This document shows, in pieces, positions 54,122 to 64,000 of a stretch of 64,000 nt of DNA. Numbering within the stretch: the stretch's first letter is position 1; each line of letters starts with the position of its first letter. Below the pieces are notes generated by a model. The model searched no databases, was not told where the DNA came from, and saw nothing but the letters and a program-made list of their open reading frames with translations. Source of the DNA: Asterella californica. Taxonomy: Eukaryota > Streptophyta > Marchantiopsida > Marchantiales > Aytoniaceae. A program made the translations under genes and the position numbers. The stretch spans positions 310,001-374,000 of the forward strand of contig JAYKYS010000018.1 in NCBI GenBank assembly GCA_036924285.1, in the 5' to 3' direction.

Positions 54122-54171
54122 TTAATTTATTATCTAATCTTTTTGGAAAAAATAGTTAGATAATAAATTAA
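54122..54171. repeat. Hairpin 5: 16-bp perfect AT-rich inverted repeat
   Basis: Arms 54,122-54,137 and 54,156-54,171 (TTAATTTATTATCTAA and its complement) around an 18-nt loop. Confidence 0.85.
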
Positions 54172-54249
54172 CCCACCTATGCATATTCATCTCCTCCATC
54201 TCCAAATTCTTTTTATATATACAAGAAAACGCCTTTTTGCACAAGCATA

Positions 54250-54334
54250 TTCTACACGTTTGTCGTGTGAGAGCTATTTTGTAGTCGGGAAATAAAACTT
54301 TAACATAGAGATTCTACAAGACAAACGTGTAGAA
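54250..54334. repeat. Inverted repeat of 15 bp beside a direct repeat
   Basis: TTCTACACGTTTGTC at 54,250-54,264 is inverted at 54,320-54,334. The inverted copy is bracketed by direct repeats of 'ctttaacatagagat' (about 54,298 and 54,335). The arrangement suggests a templated insertion. Confidence 0.75.
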
Positions 54335-54719
54335 CTTTAACATAGAGATATTAAATTAATGCACGAAGGGTGACGTGTGATGAGTTACTCACCATCTTCA
54401 AACCCCCATACGACTACACGTGCTCCCCATAATCCAGAAGACTTTATTTTGCGGGTTTTAGATAATTGAGAAATTTAACCATAATGCAAAAAATTTCTGG
54501 TGATTACTTCTTCATCTCAATTTGGAATTAATGAAATAAATAATCAAATTAAAGCTTTTCACAACTCTCAAAACAAACTACTAAATATTGAGAGGGAAAT
54601 GATTGGGGGTTTCTTGGAGCAGAAAAAAATCTTTCTTCAGATTCAAAGAACACTACGAGAGAAAAAAAATATTCCCTTCCATGCTTCTATACTCATACCG
54701 GGGATTTAAATGTTATGGT

Positions 54720-56845
54720 AGCATTCCACTCTAAAAATCAAACTGATTTCATCTAACCTTTTGAAGTCAAATAAATAGAGTGTTATATTTATCAAATAAA
54801 GTTGAGATCTACTTTGATATTTATTTTACATTATTCTCAAGACTCTGCTTTATGCCTTTCAATTTGTCTAAAATTTAACATTTTTCTCCAAACCTAATAC
54901 ACTTGCACATTGTGGCTCGCTGGCACATTTTAGAATTCAAATATATCAAATATATGTCATAATTTAGCAAGTACGTCCATTTCTCCAAAAATAAAGATTT
55001 TAAGGTAGCTCATTCTTTACATTGGGAACAGAATATTCTCAACTCTTCAACCAGCACTAATCTATGCTGCAAATATTAAGTATTTTGTAATGGGTCAGGA
55101 TGTCACTTTCATTCGGGTGCGAATAAGGATTGCTGATGAGTCCGATATAATAACTTGGTTTTATGCGTCCACGTCTTATATAACATGATTTTACGAGACT
55201 GGTTTATGCGGATCCTTAGTCGCGATATGTTCGATATGCATTATGTTATCAAATCTATACAATTGGTTTATATCTCGAGAGGCAACTTTGTCTATTTGCT
55301 GATAACACGTGCAGAGTCAAGAGGTATTGTAATACCTCAATATTTTAAAAGAACAAAAATTTAAAATAGCATATCTGTAAATAAAATAAAATAATCTCTA
55401 AAAATCAATTTTGTGTATATAAAATAATTTATTTAATAAACTCCTACAAAATAGAAAAAATTATTTTATTTAATCGATTTTTATAAATTTCATTACATAT
55501 GTTTATTAAAAGATCCATTAAACCCCCCAGGGCTAAACGAATGGTGATTGATATCAAACATATTTCAAAGACTGTGAAAGTATTTGAATTACGCTGGCTA
55601 AGTATTAACTATAAGATTATTATCAGTACACTTGGTTTAATGGCACCAAAGAGAGTTTGTATTAGAGGTGTTTCTCTCCTGTTAATCTTTATGTTAAAAT
55701 TTTGTAGATTGAAGTGATGAAAGGGTTAGAAATTCATACGGGTACTCGCAAACGGTTTTCTATCCCCTGGGCTGCAGATTCAGACGATTTCATACGAGTA
55801 CTCGGCAAAAAGGAACCCGTTGCGAGCAAAACATTACCAAGGGGTGCTTTTTTTCTCCAGCGTTTTGAATTGCCTATATCAAATTTTGGTGGTGGACATG
55901 AAGCTGTTAACTTTCATATGTCTGGAAGGATCTAAACTTGATGCTGATAGAAGCCCTCACATCTGCTGATAATAAAAGTCTAGTAGCTCTATCAAGCGTA
56001 AGAGGTTCTAGTGTGTATCCATTATAGACTTGTAGCTGACAGAGAGGCCAAAAGAAGATGCTACATCGGCACAAAAGAGCTAGTTCTTGGAAAAACTTTA
56101 TCTTGGAAAATCGACTTTCTGGCAGTAGAGCGATATGTTGAGTTGAGTCCTTCTTGGCACGGGAAATCTCACCTTTTCCAGTTTCTGCGCAAGAGCACTT
56201 CGAAAGCTGTGCATGATCTGAACACGCTTTATCTTTTACGGAGATACGGATCAAATGCTATAGCTTTTTCATAGCTTGCCCTCCTTCTACGTGACCAAAA
56301 GTTTTACAGTTTCCAGCGTTTTCAGCAGGTTCGAATGGTTCTAAAGTGGTCGCGGCTAGAGCATACGGACAAAATTACGGAAATAGGGCTAGGAAGATAG
56401 TCCTTGAGAGAGTATGAAGTAGGGCCTGTTTCGTGTCACAAGTCACAACTTGGAGGTGTATCTTGGAATCGGTTTATGACGTTCAGAAGTCTAAGCAGTT
56501 GCCACTACTTTTCATGAAAGGCAAGTTCGAAAGTCTTCCCTCCCACTTGTGTGGAGAACAAGTAGCCCCACATAACAATGATGGATATTCTCCAGCCATC
56601 GGTGCAGAGTATATACACCAGCTGAGTACTGGTGTTAGGGGCAGCAAAGAATCACTAGTATACATCCTACTCTCTAGTTTCACCGCACTTGCATGAAATC
56701 TACATGGGGCACAAGTTCCACGTGATCCTTTGGACCATTCTGAATTGTTATAAACGTTCCCTATGGATGAGTCTTGAGGTGGTCAGAGCCAACCCACATC
56801 TGGATAGACATAATCCAGAGAGTAGTCAGGAGAAAGAAGCCACAA
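54720..56845. other. Transition from AT-rich to mixed DNA, no gene
   Basis: Short frames only; none has a recognisable domain. 'tccatgcttctatactcatacc' at about 54,678 resembles 'ttcatgcttttatacccatact' at about 43,736, so a dispersed repeat is shared between the two places. Confidence 0.35.
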
Positions 56846-57215
56846 TAGGGGGTGTCAAAGTTAAAGAACCTTCTGAATATTCGAGAGCCGCGGGAGTGAG
56901 TTACGGATTCGGCCAGACTGCGGCCCGCTCTTCATGCGGGCACCTCCTGAGGTACCCGCAGGAAAACGCCGCGGGCGATTTCTTAACGGCTACTCACTGA
57001 TTTCATCCGCCTTCTTTTGCAACGGATTCTCTGCTGCTAAGAGTAATTACTTTGAGTGTAGAGATAGAAAAATAATCAATGATAAAATTTTGTTGTTCAT
57101 TCACAGGTGCGACCCAGAATGAGTCGCGGTTACATACAATCTTATCTGTGACAATTTTACGGCCATTTACCTCTTTGCCGTTGAAGAATCTTCCCCTGAA
57201 CTTTGACACCCCCTA
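56846..57215. mobile_element. MITE candidate, 370 bp, 17-bp perfect TIRs
   Basis: TAGGGGGTGTCAAAGTT at 56,846-56,862 is perfectly inverted at 57,199-57,215. If the outer TA is the target duplication, the terminal repeats are GGGGGTGTCAAAGTT. There is no transposase frame inside. The interior has a GC-rich hairpin cluster near 56,920-56,975. A TA target would suit Tc1/mariner-type, but the family is not certain. Confidence 0.7.
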
Positions 57216-60200
57216 ATATTCTGTAGACTTCCTTTGGAGGAGCTCTACTACCGTCTCCTACTTTCCTATCCGCAGCTGATTCGCAGATTCTGTCTATGCC
57301 TGTGTTTTTTCCACAGAGAAGCTATCATCTGGAATGGTAACGGGAACTAGGTCATGGACCCACTCTGCCACTTTGGCCCTGACCAATCCTTTAGCCGGAT
57401 CTGACGTCATAGACATTTGAAATTATAAGGTTAGGGGCTTTTTTTGACAAGTCTTGAGTCAGTGCAAGTTGATCCACATTCAACTGTGATTACCGCACTC
57501 ATGAGATCCTCCACCATGATCGAAGGGGATATCGACGGACATCGAAAAGCTCCTCGTTCGGGCAGAGATGCTACTGGTCAACACTCTCAGAAGAGAATGA
57601 GAAATGATGGGTGAAATGAGACGGTTGACTTCCTTACTGTAAAATTGTAAGTGTTCCCCCAGTGAGTCTTTACAAAACTAGGTCCAGCTCTCCTTGAAGA
57701 GGACTTCGTTCGCATTTGAGAGCCAATAACGAACAAGTAGAGCTCTGATGAAGACATAAACTCTCACACGCTTCTTTAGCGCACTTTGCCGTTCAAGACA
57801 AAGTTGTTTTCAGCACCGAACGCACTACTTTGGCTTTATGGGGATGGTGGCCAGGTTCAGTCACGGTCAGAGTTGTACCCACGGGTGGTTACGCGAAGGG
57901 TTCTCATATGGACACATTAAGAACGAGAGTGAGAACACAAAAGAAACTCTACAATCCTAGCATTAACCTTTTTGGTGACCTATCAAACAGCATAGTTGAA
58001 AAGGCTTTTCACTATATGCCAGGGCCCAGGGATGTATCTTCACTGGTCAAGAATGGACAAAGTGATCATGTTAAAGGTGTGGGAACCATCCAGGGCTTCC
58101 ATCCACATACTAGTTCGATATCCTGGTGAGAAATCAATGCGAAGTGGACATCGACAAGTCCATCCGACTGAGACACAGATCAGCAAGAGATTGACGCGCG
58201 TTTGATGGACCAAGTAGATACTAAGCCAGGCTTTGCTTTACTTCTCAAGAATCGAATGGCAACTGAAGTTATGATCAAACGCGTTACAGACTGGGCGGAT
58301 TAGCGCTCTTTGTAATCATACAGAAAGGTTTATACTGTTGAGTTTACTCGTCAATCCTCAGGTTCAAGTTACGAAGTAGCTCTGACCCAAACTCGCTGTC
58401 GATATCCTCTAACGGACGTGGAACAAAAAGCCTGTAACACTTGGTACACTGAACTTCTGAAGCTCGGAAAGGTTTATGGTTGGATGAACCTGGATTGTGA
58501 ACGTAAGTACCTGTGGTTTCCAGATTGTGCAAGTACGCGATAATAGTTCACAACATTTCAACTGCAGCACTTAAGAGTGATGAATCACTACGGGCTGTCC
58601 AGCGTAGAGATTCCGAAGTACGTCTCGACAGTCATTCCGGGCACAAGAGCTCTAACATATTTAGATTTATGAAAGCATTCTTCTATTCTTAGGTATGCAA
58701 GGCTGCCGCCGAAAATGATCCCCCGGTATAGCCGATACTTTCCTGTAGGGTGCACAGATGCGTTCCGAGAGAAGGAGGCCCCTGAGAAATTGTAGTGAAA
58801 TTCAAGAGAACTGCTGTGGAGATCGGTAGAACGTGACATACAAAAGACTTTCTTCCAGAAATTTGCTAGATTCTTGGTTTTATTTCCAGTCTTAAGTTTT
58901 AGAAACACTGCTATGACGATAACAAGAAACTAAGCAGACTTTCTTCCCTTCAGTGCGGATCGAAATGTACTTTATCTTCCTTCGATTTCCAGTGAGCACC
59001 ACCCACAGAATCTTCCTATTAACATTTAAAGTTGCACTGTAAGTTTAGCTTACGGAGTGCAATTCTCATGGATTGATGCTACCCTTCCTTTATCGTGGTG
59101 TTGTGTCCGACATCATGGTTTGAAGTCAAACGGGCATAAAGCAGTTCCGTATACAGTGCGGAATGTTGGTTTCGGACAAGCGTTTCAAGTAGGCCAGCAG
59201 CAAGGGACAAAGACAGACCAAATGCTCGTCAGAGCCGTATAATTTTGCAACGTTTGAGCATCCAATGCTTTTGAACATGAGAGTCGACTTTGCTGGACTA
59301 AAGGCTAGCTGGTGAAATTGCAGCGGAGGAAGCTGAAAATCCTGTGATACAGCTCAGACGTGCCGAGTGATGAACCGAACTTCCTGGAGGCTTGTTGTCT
59401 TCCTTCTTGTAGTGTTTCTAGCATGAGAGAGTAGTAAAAGAGAGAAACACCAGACCACGAGTCAGCTGGATGTCGGTCAGGAAATCTTACTCTCAGGACT
59501 GAAGTACAGTATACTCACCAGACCAGTGCTAACTCGCCAACATCCTAACACCAACATCCTTTCAACATACAGTACTGAGGACATGGGACTATGAAGGTAT
59601 TCCAACGCTGTGCCACTGACTTGTTCCTTGTCAAATTTAAGATGTTCATGTGAAGTTTTCGATGACGGGGGCACATCGGTACGACAGAAAAGGCAGCGTT
59701 GGCGGTCAAGCAGAAAAGCTATCATGCGTGGCCGTAGCTGTGGACAAAAGGAGGGAATCCAACTACCCGAGAGCTTACCAGCGCTGACGTGACCGCAGCC
59801 TTGGCGGGATTCGGACTATCTGCCAACGGTGCCCGCAGCCCCCCACCGGCTACAGCAACATCAAGCAGTGCTGAATCTCCTCCATGGAGAGATTCGACAT
59901 TCCATTCTCCTGCCGTCGGTGACTTCGTGTAACCCTGATCAGGACTTCGGGTGCATTACCCAGACCCGGACATTAACAACCGGTCCGGATATAATTCTTA
60001 TACGATACCAATATCATATGATTTTCCCTTTACCGTCACTTCAGCTGTCAAGGATCGCAGACATAGTTCGGGAGTGTCAGTAAAAGTAGCGAAATACCAG
60101 GAATGGGTGCAGCACTGGTAGGTAGTGCGCACGGCCTCATGGTTCTAAAGCTCTGCAGCTCTACAGAAGAAAAAAGAAGTTGCAAACCGAGTGCTGAAGA

Positions 60201-61823
60201 TGTATTCCGCGGAATTGAACAGTCTCACGTTATCTGGATCGGAACCGGAGGCAACGGCATTCATTGAGGGGGGGCTCGTATGTGGTAGTTAGCCTCAAGC
60301 TGACATGATATCACGACCAAAGTTATCAGCAGCGCGGACCCACTAAGAAAATACCCACTATGATCTGGACCACAAGCAGTGAGCTGGGTATCCATCCATC
60401 TTTTAGTTGAAAACTAAAAGATCCATCCACCCTTAGACATATGAGTTTTCGGTACAGTAGCAGTATGTTCCAATATATACGCACTCATGAAAGCTCGGAG
60501 CTGATGCGAGCATGATGGTGGGCCCTCACGGTTGATGTTCCCCCTCGTCCCACCCTTCCCCCCTCGTCCCCCCCACCTGCTGTTCAAGTACCACTGTGAT
60601 GATAAAAATTTTGATTGCACCTGCCTAGCACATTAAACAAAGGAAGAAAGAAAGGGAAGAAAAGTAAACGGTAGCGGTACACCACAGCTACTGCCGCTGG
60701 ACGCTGACAGAGCTTTTGTTGGGTTTGTTTGTTTTAAACCCCATTGGTTTCTTAACTATATGGGACCTGTTGTGAGAAGGACAGTTTGGCCTCGAGCGAA
60801 AAGATTTTCTGAAGTGCGCCAAGATCTGGTCCAGAGCCTGGCTCCCGACCAAAATAAACAAGCGCGAATCTCAAATTTAGGAGGTTTTGACTGTGATTAG
60901 GAAACTCGATCATCTGTCTGTCTCTGATACTGGAGCAGCGGGAAATATCACACCGTCATCCCGAACCATCCGCGCCCCACTGTTCCCCACATCTTTCATC
61001 AATCAGAGGGTGCTTGGAGGTATTCTTACGCGTGTGACTGACATGAATGATTCGTTGCTCTTATTGCATGCTTCCAGTTCTACCCTGTCAACTCAGGTTC
61101 AATTCTGCTTAAAATCCACGAGTCATGTGCTGTAGAGTAATGCACTTTTAGCACTTGGGGTTCTGGGCTTTGTTCTTGAGCCCACAGCCTTCCGGAGAAG
61201 GGTATATTTGAGGTGAGGTCATGAGTTCTTCAGCTAACCTATCGTCTTACAATCTTGGCTACTGAGGTACAGATAGGATGAGGATTCTAACTTTTGAAGT
61301 GTAGTGTCCAGGGAAACTGAGAAGCCTTCTCTGTGATCTTCAGCTGCAGTGAATGCGAGACACGGATTGAGGTCTCCTATACAGGTAGACTTGTGAAGCC
61401 AATGCATTGAGACTGCAGACTCTGCGCGGCGTTCCAGACATTGGAAAGATTGAAGCTGAGTTCATTCAGTCGCTGGGAGATTGTCTAGACCATCGACCGT
61501 TCGTCTTGAACAGTAGCTTTGAGGCTGTGGTCGTGGAAATCAAGCTCTGAGTTCTCGTTGAGGGGATGTCTAACTATTAGATGCACTTTTTTCTGAGACA
61601 GTTCAAATGGCTTCTCTGGTGGGAAAAGCGCTAGGAGATGAACTGATTCGTCCTTGACATCGGATCCAAATTTCCAGTGCATCTCAACTGTATACTGGAA
61701 GCGGGATAAGGACAACAGGGCCCCAGGTGTTAGTCTTATTCATATAGAAGGTAGGAGGTTTTGTAGTTGATAGGTGATCTTGTGCAGTTTGTGGGTTCAT
61801 TTGCGAGCTAAGCTTGAAAAGAG
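57216..61823. other. Region upstream of MLO, no gene recognised
   Basis: No conserved protein was seen in any frame. Contains an 11-bp perfect hairpin at 60,398-60,422 and a C-rich run with duplicated CCCCCTCGTCCC words near 60,540-60,575. The last kilobase presumably holds the MLO promoter and 5' UTR, but no TATA box is called. Confidence 0.4.
60398..60422. repeat. Short hairpin, 11-bp arms, 3-nt loop
   Basis: ATCTTTTAGTT-gaa-AACTAAAAGAT, flanked by similar 'ccatccatc/atccatccac' words on the two sides. Confidence 0.8.
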
Positions 61824-64000
61824 ATGGCGGGTGATGAGGAGAAAGAAACGTCTCTCGAGGATACACCGACTTACGCGGTGGCAATTGCAGCATGTTCCTT
61901 CGTTGCTGCTTCCTTGCTTCTGGAACGGCTCATACATAAATTCAAGAAGGTACGCAAACTTTCGTGCAACGCTTCGCGTGAGGTTCCATGTTGGATTACT
62001 GAGAAGTGAGCGTAATCTTTGGACGTTGTCAGCTGCGACTCCGAATTGTAGTGAGCAGTTACAGGGTTGCTCATGGATGTCAATCTTGTAGTTCATAGCT
62101 TAGACATGGTTACAATGTAGTGCCGAGATATTACTGCATTTAGCAGCTCCGTTAAAGCCCGCTAGAGAGTACTTCTTCGATTCGGCCCTGCATTAACTTG
62201 CATTTTCCAGTGCTTTTGGACTCTTCTCGCAAGTGATCAATATACACGGTCGAAGTCTTTGGATTTAACGAAACTGTACGTTTCTGCCTAGATATCTGGT
62301 CAGTCCCAATCTTTGAAGAATTTTGGTCATGTGCCAGAGTATCCTATCAGTTATTACCAAGTCGTAACTTCGCTTGTGCTTTACCTCCATGTCCTTCCAG
62401 TATTTGAAGGCCAAGAACCAGAAACCGCTGCGAAAGGTGTTGGACAAACTGACTGAAGGTGCTGCTGCCTTACATCTATTTCTTCCGTCAACTGCCCCGT
62501 GTAGACTCGTTTACTCCGCATAGCCCAATTAACGATCACTTGTGGGTCTTTTTCTGAAGTACATGATTTTCTAATTGTGCCTCAACTTTGTGCCACAGAA
62601 TTGATGCTTCTGGGATTTATCTCCTTGCTGCTCACGGTCCTCCAGAATGCTATAACTAAAATTTGTGTGTCGGACGACTTCGCAAGTCACATGCTGCCTT
62701 GTGAAAGACAAGAAGAGAAAGCCTCATCGGGAACAGCAGCTTCTGAGGGCGGTGAAACTGCTCACAGAAGGCTGTTGGGTTTATTCGTGAATTCGTATGA
62801 TCACCGGCGAATGCTAGCCGGAGGTGGCAGCACTTACTGTAAAGACAAGGCAAGCTCCAGAGTCTGGAAGCTCTTCTCAGATGCCAGATTAGGAGTTTTG
62901 TCCGAGGGTTCGCCATCATTAGAACCTATAATCAGGGCTTTAACTACATGATTTCGAGAATTGCAGTTTTTCTACCTATCAATACAAAGCCTTCATACAG
63001 TTGAGTGACCCTGATCTTGCGTACTTCGAAATATACACTCAGGTCACTCTGGATCTTACATGGTTAACCGGCCTGCTGCAGGGGAAGAACTCTTTTGTTT
63101 CATACGAAGGATTGCATCAGCTTCACATCTTTATTTTTGTACTGGCAATAACTCACGTGACGTACAGCCTCTTAACTGTGATTCTAGGATTCGCAAGGGT
63201 GAGTTCTGGCACTGCTTCACCATTACCAGTTCTGTTTTCCAGTACCAAGGTTGAGTGATACAGCTCAGATATTTATATTCGATCAGATGTTGTCCTGCTG
63301 GTGCTTATCACTTCAAAATCCGTTGGTATTCCCAATGTAACAGCTGCATAATTGGCAACACTGGGAGGCAGAGTGTCGAAGCAATGCCAGCCAGAAAAAT
63401 GTGACCACCCAGAAAGGTAAGAACTTGAAGGCTTGTTGATGTCAGAAATCAGCCAGCACACTCTCCACTAATTTTTGTGGTGCAAAGTAGTTGCATATGG
63501 GGTATGAGAGCTGCTATAGCCCGTGCTGAATGCAATTTAATTTTGGCAGTTTTAGCCGGATTTTAGACGTGGGTGCCTGCTACTTACTATGTACTTCTCT
63601 GCGTTAGAAATATCTCGACTTACCTTGTGTGAGGATAGTTCTTGCATCTAACTGCTATATTCATGGACCAACACACTGTTTGCAGACCTGGAGAACAGAT
63701 ATTGTGAGAGGCTTCGAGGCAGAAAAGCTTCTGGTTACGGTTTCATAGACAAACGCTCTCACCCTTGTTACGAGAACCCCTTTACACTCTGGATAGTATG
63801 TTCTCAGCCTATCCATTGTCGAGCCGCATCCCTCTTTAATCCCTGAAATCTGAACACGGCCGTTCGCTTCTTAAACATGGCCTTGACTACAACTGCATGC
63901 AGGAAGCCGGTTGATGAAGCCCCAGTACTGACTTATATATTCGATTGGTTGACAGCTTTGCTGCTTTCAGCAGTTCTTCGCCTCAGTCTCAAGGGAAGAT
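61824..64000 (+). CDS. MLO: MLO-family seven-transmembrane protein gene, 5' part (runs off the window)
   Basis: Exons read by eye: 61,824-61,949; 62,401-62,458; 62,599-62,849; 63,082-63,198; 63,344-63,416; 63,686-63,795; 63,956-64,000 (cut by the window). They give 260 residues, about half of a typical MLO (500-580). Exon 1 has the conserved SLEDTPTYAVA start and TM1. Exons 2-3 give KPLRKVLDKLTE and ELMLLGFISLLLTV (TM2). Exon 4 gives LHQLHIFIFVLAITHVTYS (TM3) after YCKDK. Exon 5 gives NWQHWEAE (compare the family's WK-WE motif), exon 6 ends PFTLWI and exon 7 reads LCCFQQFFASVSRED (TM4 region). All phases join without stops. Intron 3 uses a GC donor. MLO proteins sit in the plasma membrane, bind calmodulin at the C-terminus (not in view), and in flowering plants affect powdery mildew susceptibility, pollen tubes and roots; recent work treats them as calcium channels. 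Which clade this is cannot be told. Confidence 0.93.
62850..63081 (+). other. GC-AG intron in the MLO gene
   Basis: The donor reads AAG|GCAAGC and the acceptor GCTGCAG|GGG. This joins YCKDK to GKNSFVSYEG with the spacing of the family's conserved YC...GK segment. The only nearby GT (62,839) would destroy the conserved cysteine codon. AG|GCAAG is the consensus of the minor GC-AG class. Confidence 0.8.

Noticed and set aside
63199..63343. Read-through of MLO exon 4 into the following sequence
   Set aside because: A consensus GTGAGT donor follows the conserved ILGFAR, and the family's W-x-x-W-E motif is found in phase at 63,344 after a good acceptor.

Overview
The window is nuclear DNA of a land plant or close streptophyte. 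The only clearly recognisable host gene is the 5' half of an MLO-family seven-transmembrane protein gene at the right edge (61,824 to beyond 64,000). It has seven visible exons and plant-type introns. No bacterial operons, rRNA or convincing tRNA genes were seen. The large Ty3/gypsy load, nested relics and AT-rich gene-poor DNA suggest an early-diverging lineage such as a bryophyte, but the species cannot be read from the sequence. The first gypsy family resembles, from memory only, elements of charophytes and early land plants.

Layout. 1-3,353: old repeat DNA, including a diverged LTR related to element 1. 3,354-11,831: element 1, a minus-strand Ty3/gypsy retrotransposon with two 1,285-bp LTRs (about 1.9 % different by hand count), a GCGAG target duplication, an intact 775-codon gag-protease frame, a textbook -1 frameshift signal and a pol broken by one stop and two frameshifts. 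11,837-17,950: no recognised gene. 17,954-23,794: element 2, a plus-strand, 5'-truncated, decayed relative of element 1. 24,145-24,604: array A, six short palindromes. 24,990-27,540: minus-strand gag relic and LTR fragment. 27,548-28,215 and 36,966-37,130: a plus-strand gag relic split by element 4. 28,216-36,965: element 4, a young minus-strand Ty3/gypsy element of a different lineage, with 913-bp LTRs (about 1.3 % different), a tRNA-Asp-like primer site, a gag-pol in one frame separated by a single UGA, and extra ORFs ahead of gag. 37,130-37,890: another minus-strand gag relic. 40,115-40,596: array B, six palindromes like array A but inverted and with a compensatory base-pair swap. 40,730-43,684: unrecognised decayed coding DNA. 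44-57 kb: AT-rich DNA with small TIR elements, a degenerate minisatellite carrying TGACGTCA-type motifs, and several long near-perfect hairpins. 57.2-61.8 kb: no gene recognised, upstream of MLO.

The least explained structures are the two inverted hairpin arrays that bracket the nested retroelement cluster, and a recurring set of near-perfect inverted repeats with loops of only 1-4 nt. One of these has frameshifted element 4 pol and looks like a template-switch product. The best-supported functional signal is the gag/pol frameshift cassette of element 1: slippery heptamer GGGTTTT, 6-nt spacer and a 12-bp stem, ending at the gag stop codon.

All divergence values are hand counts. All homology statements come from motif recognition and within-window comparison; no database was searched.
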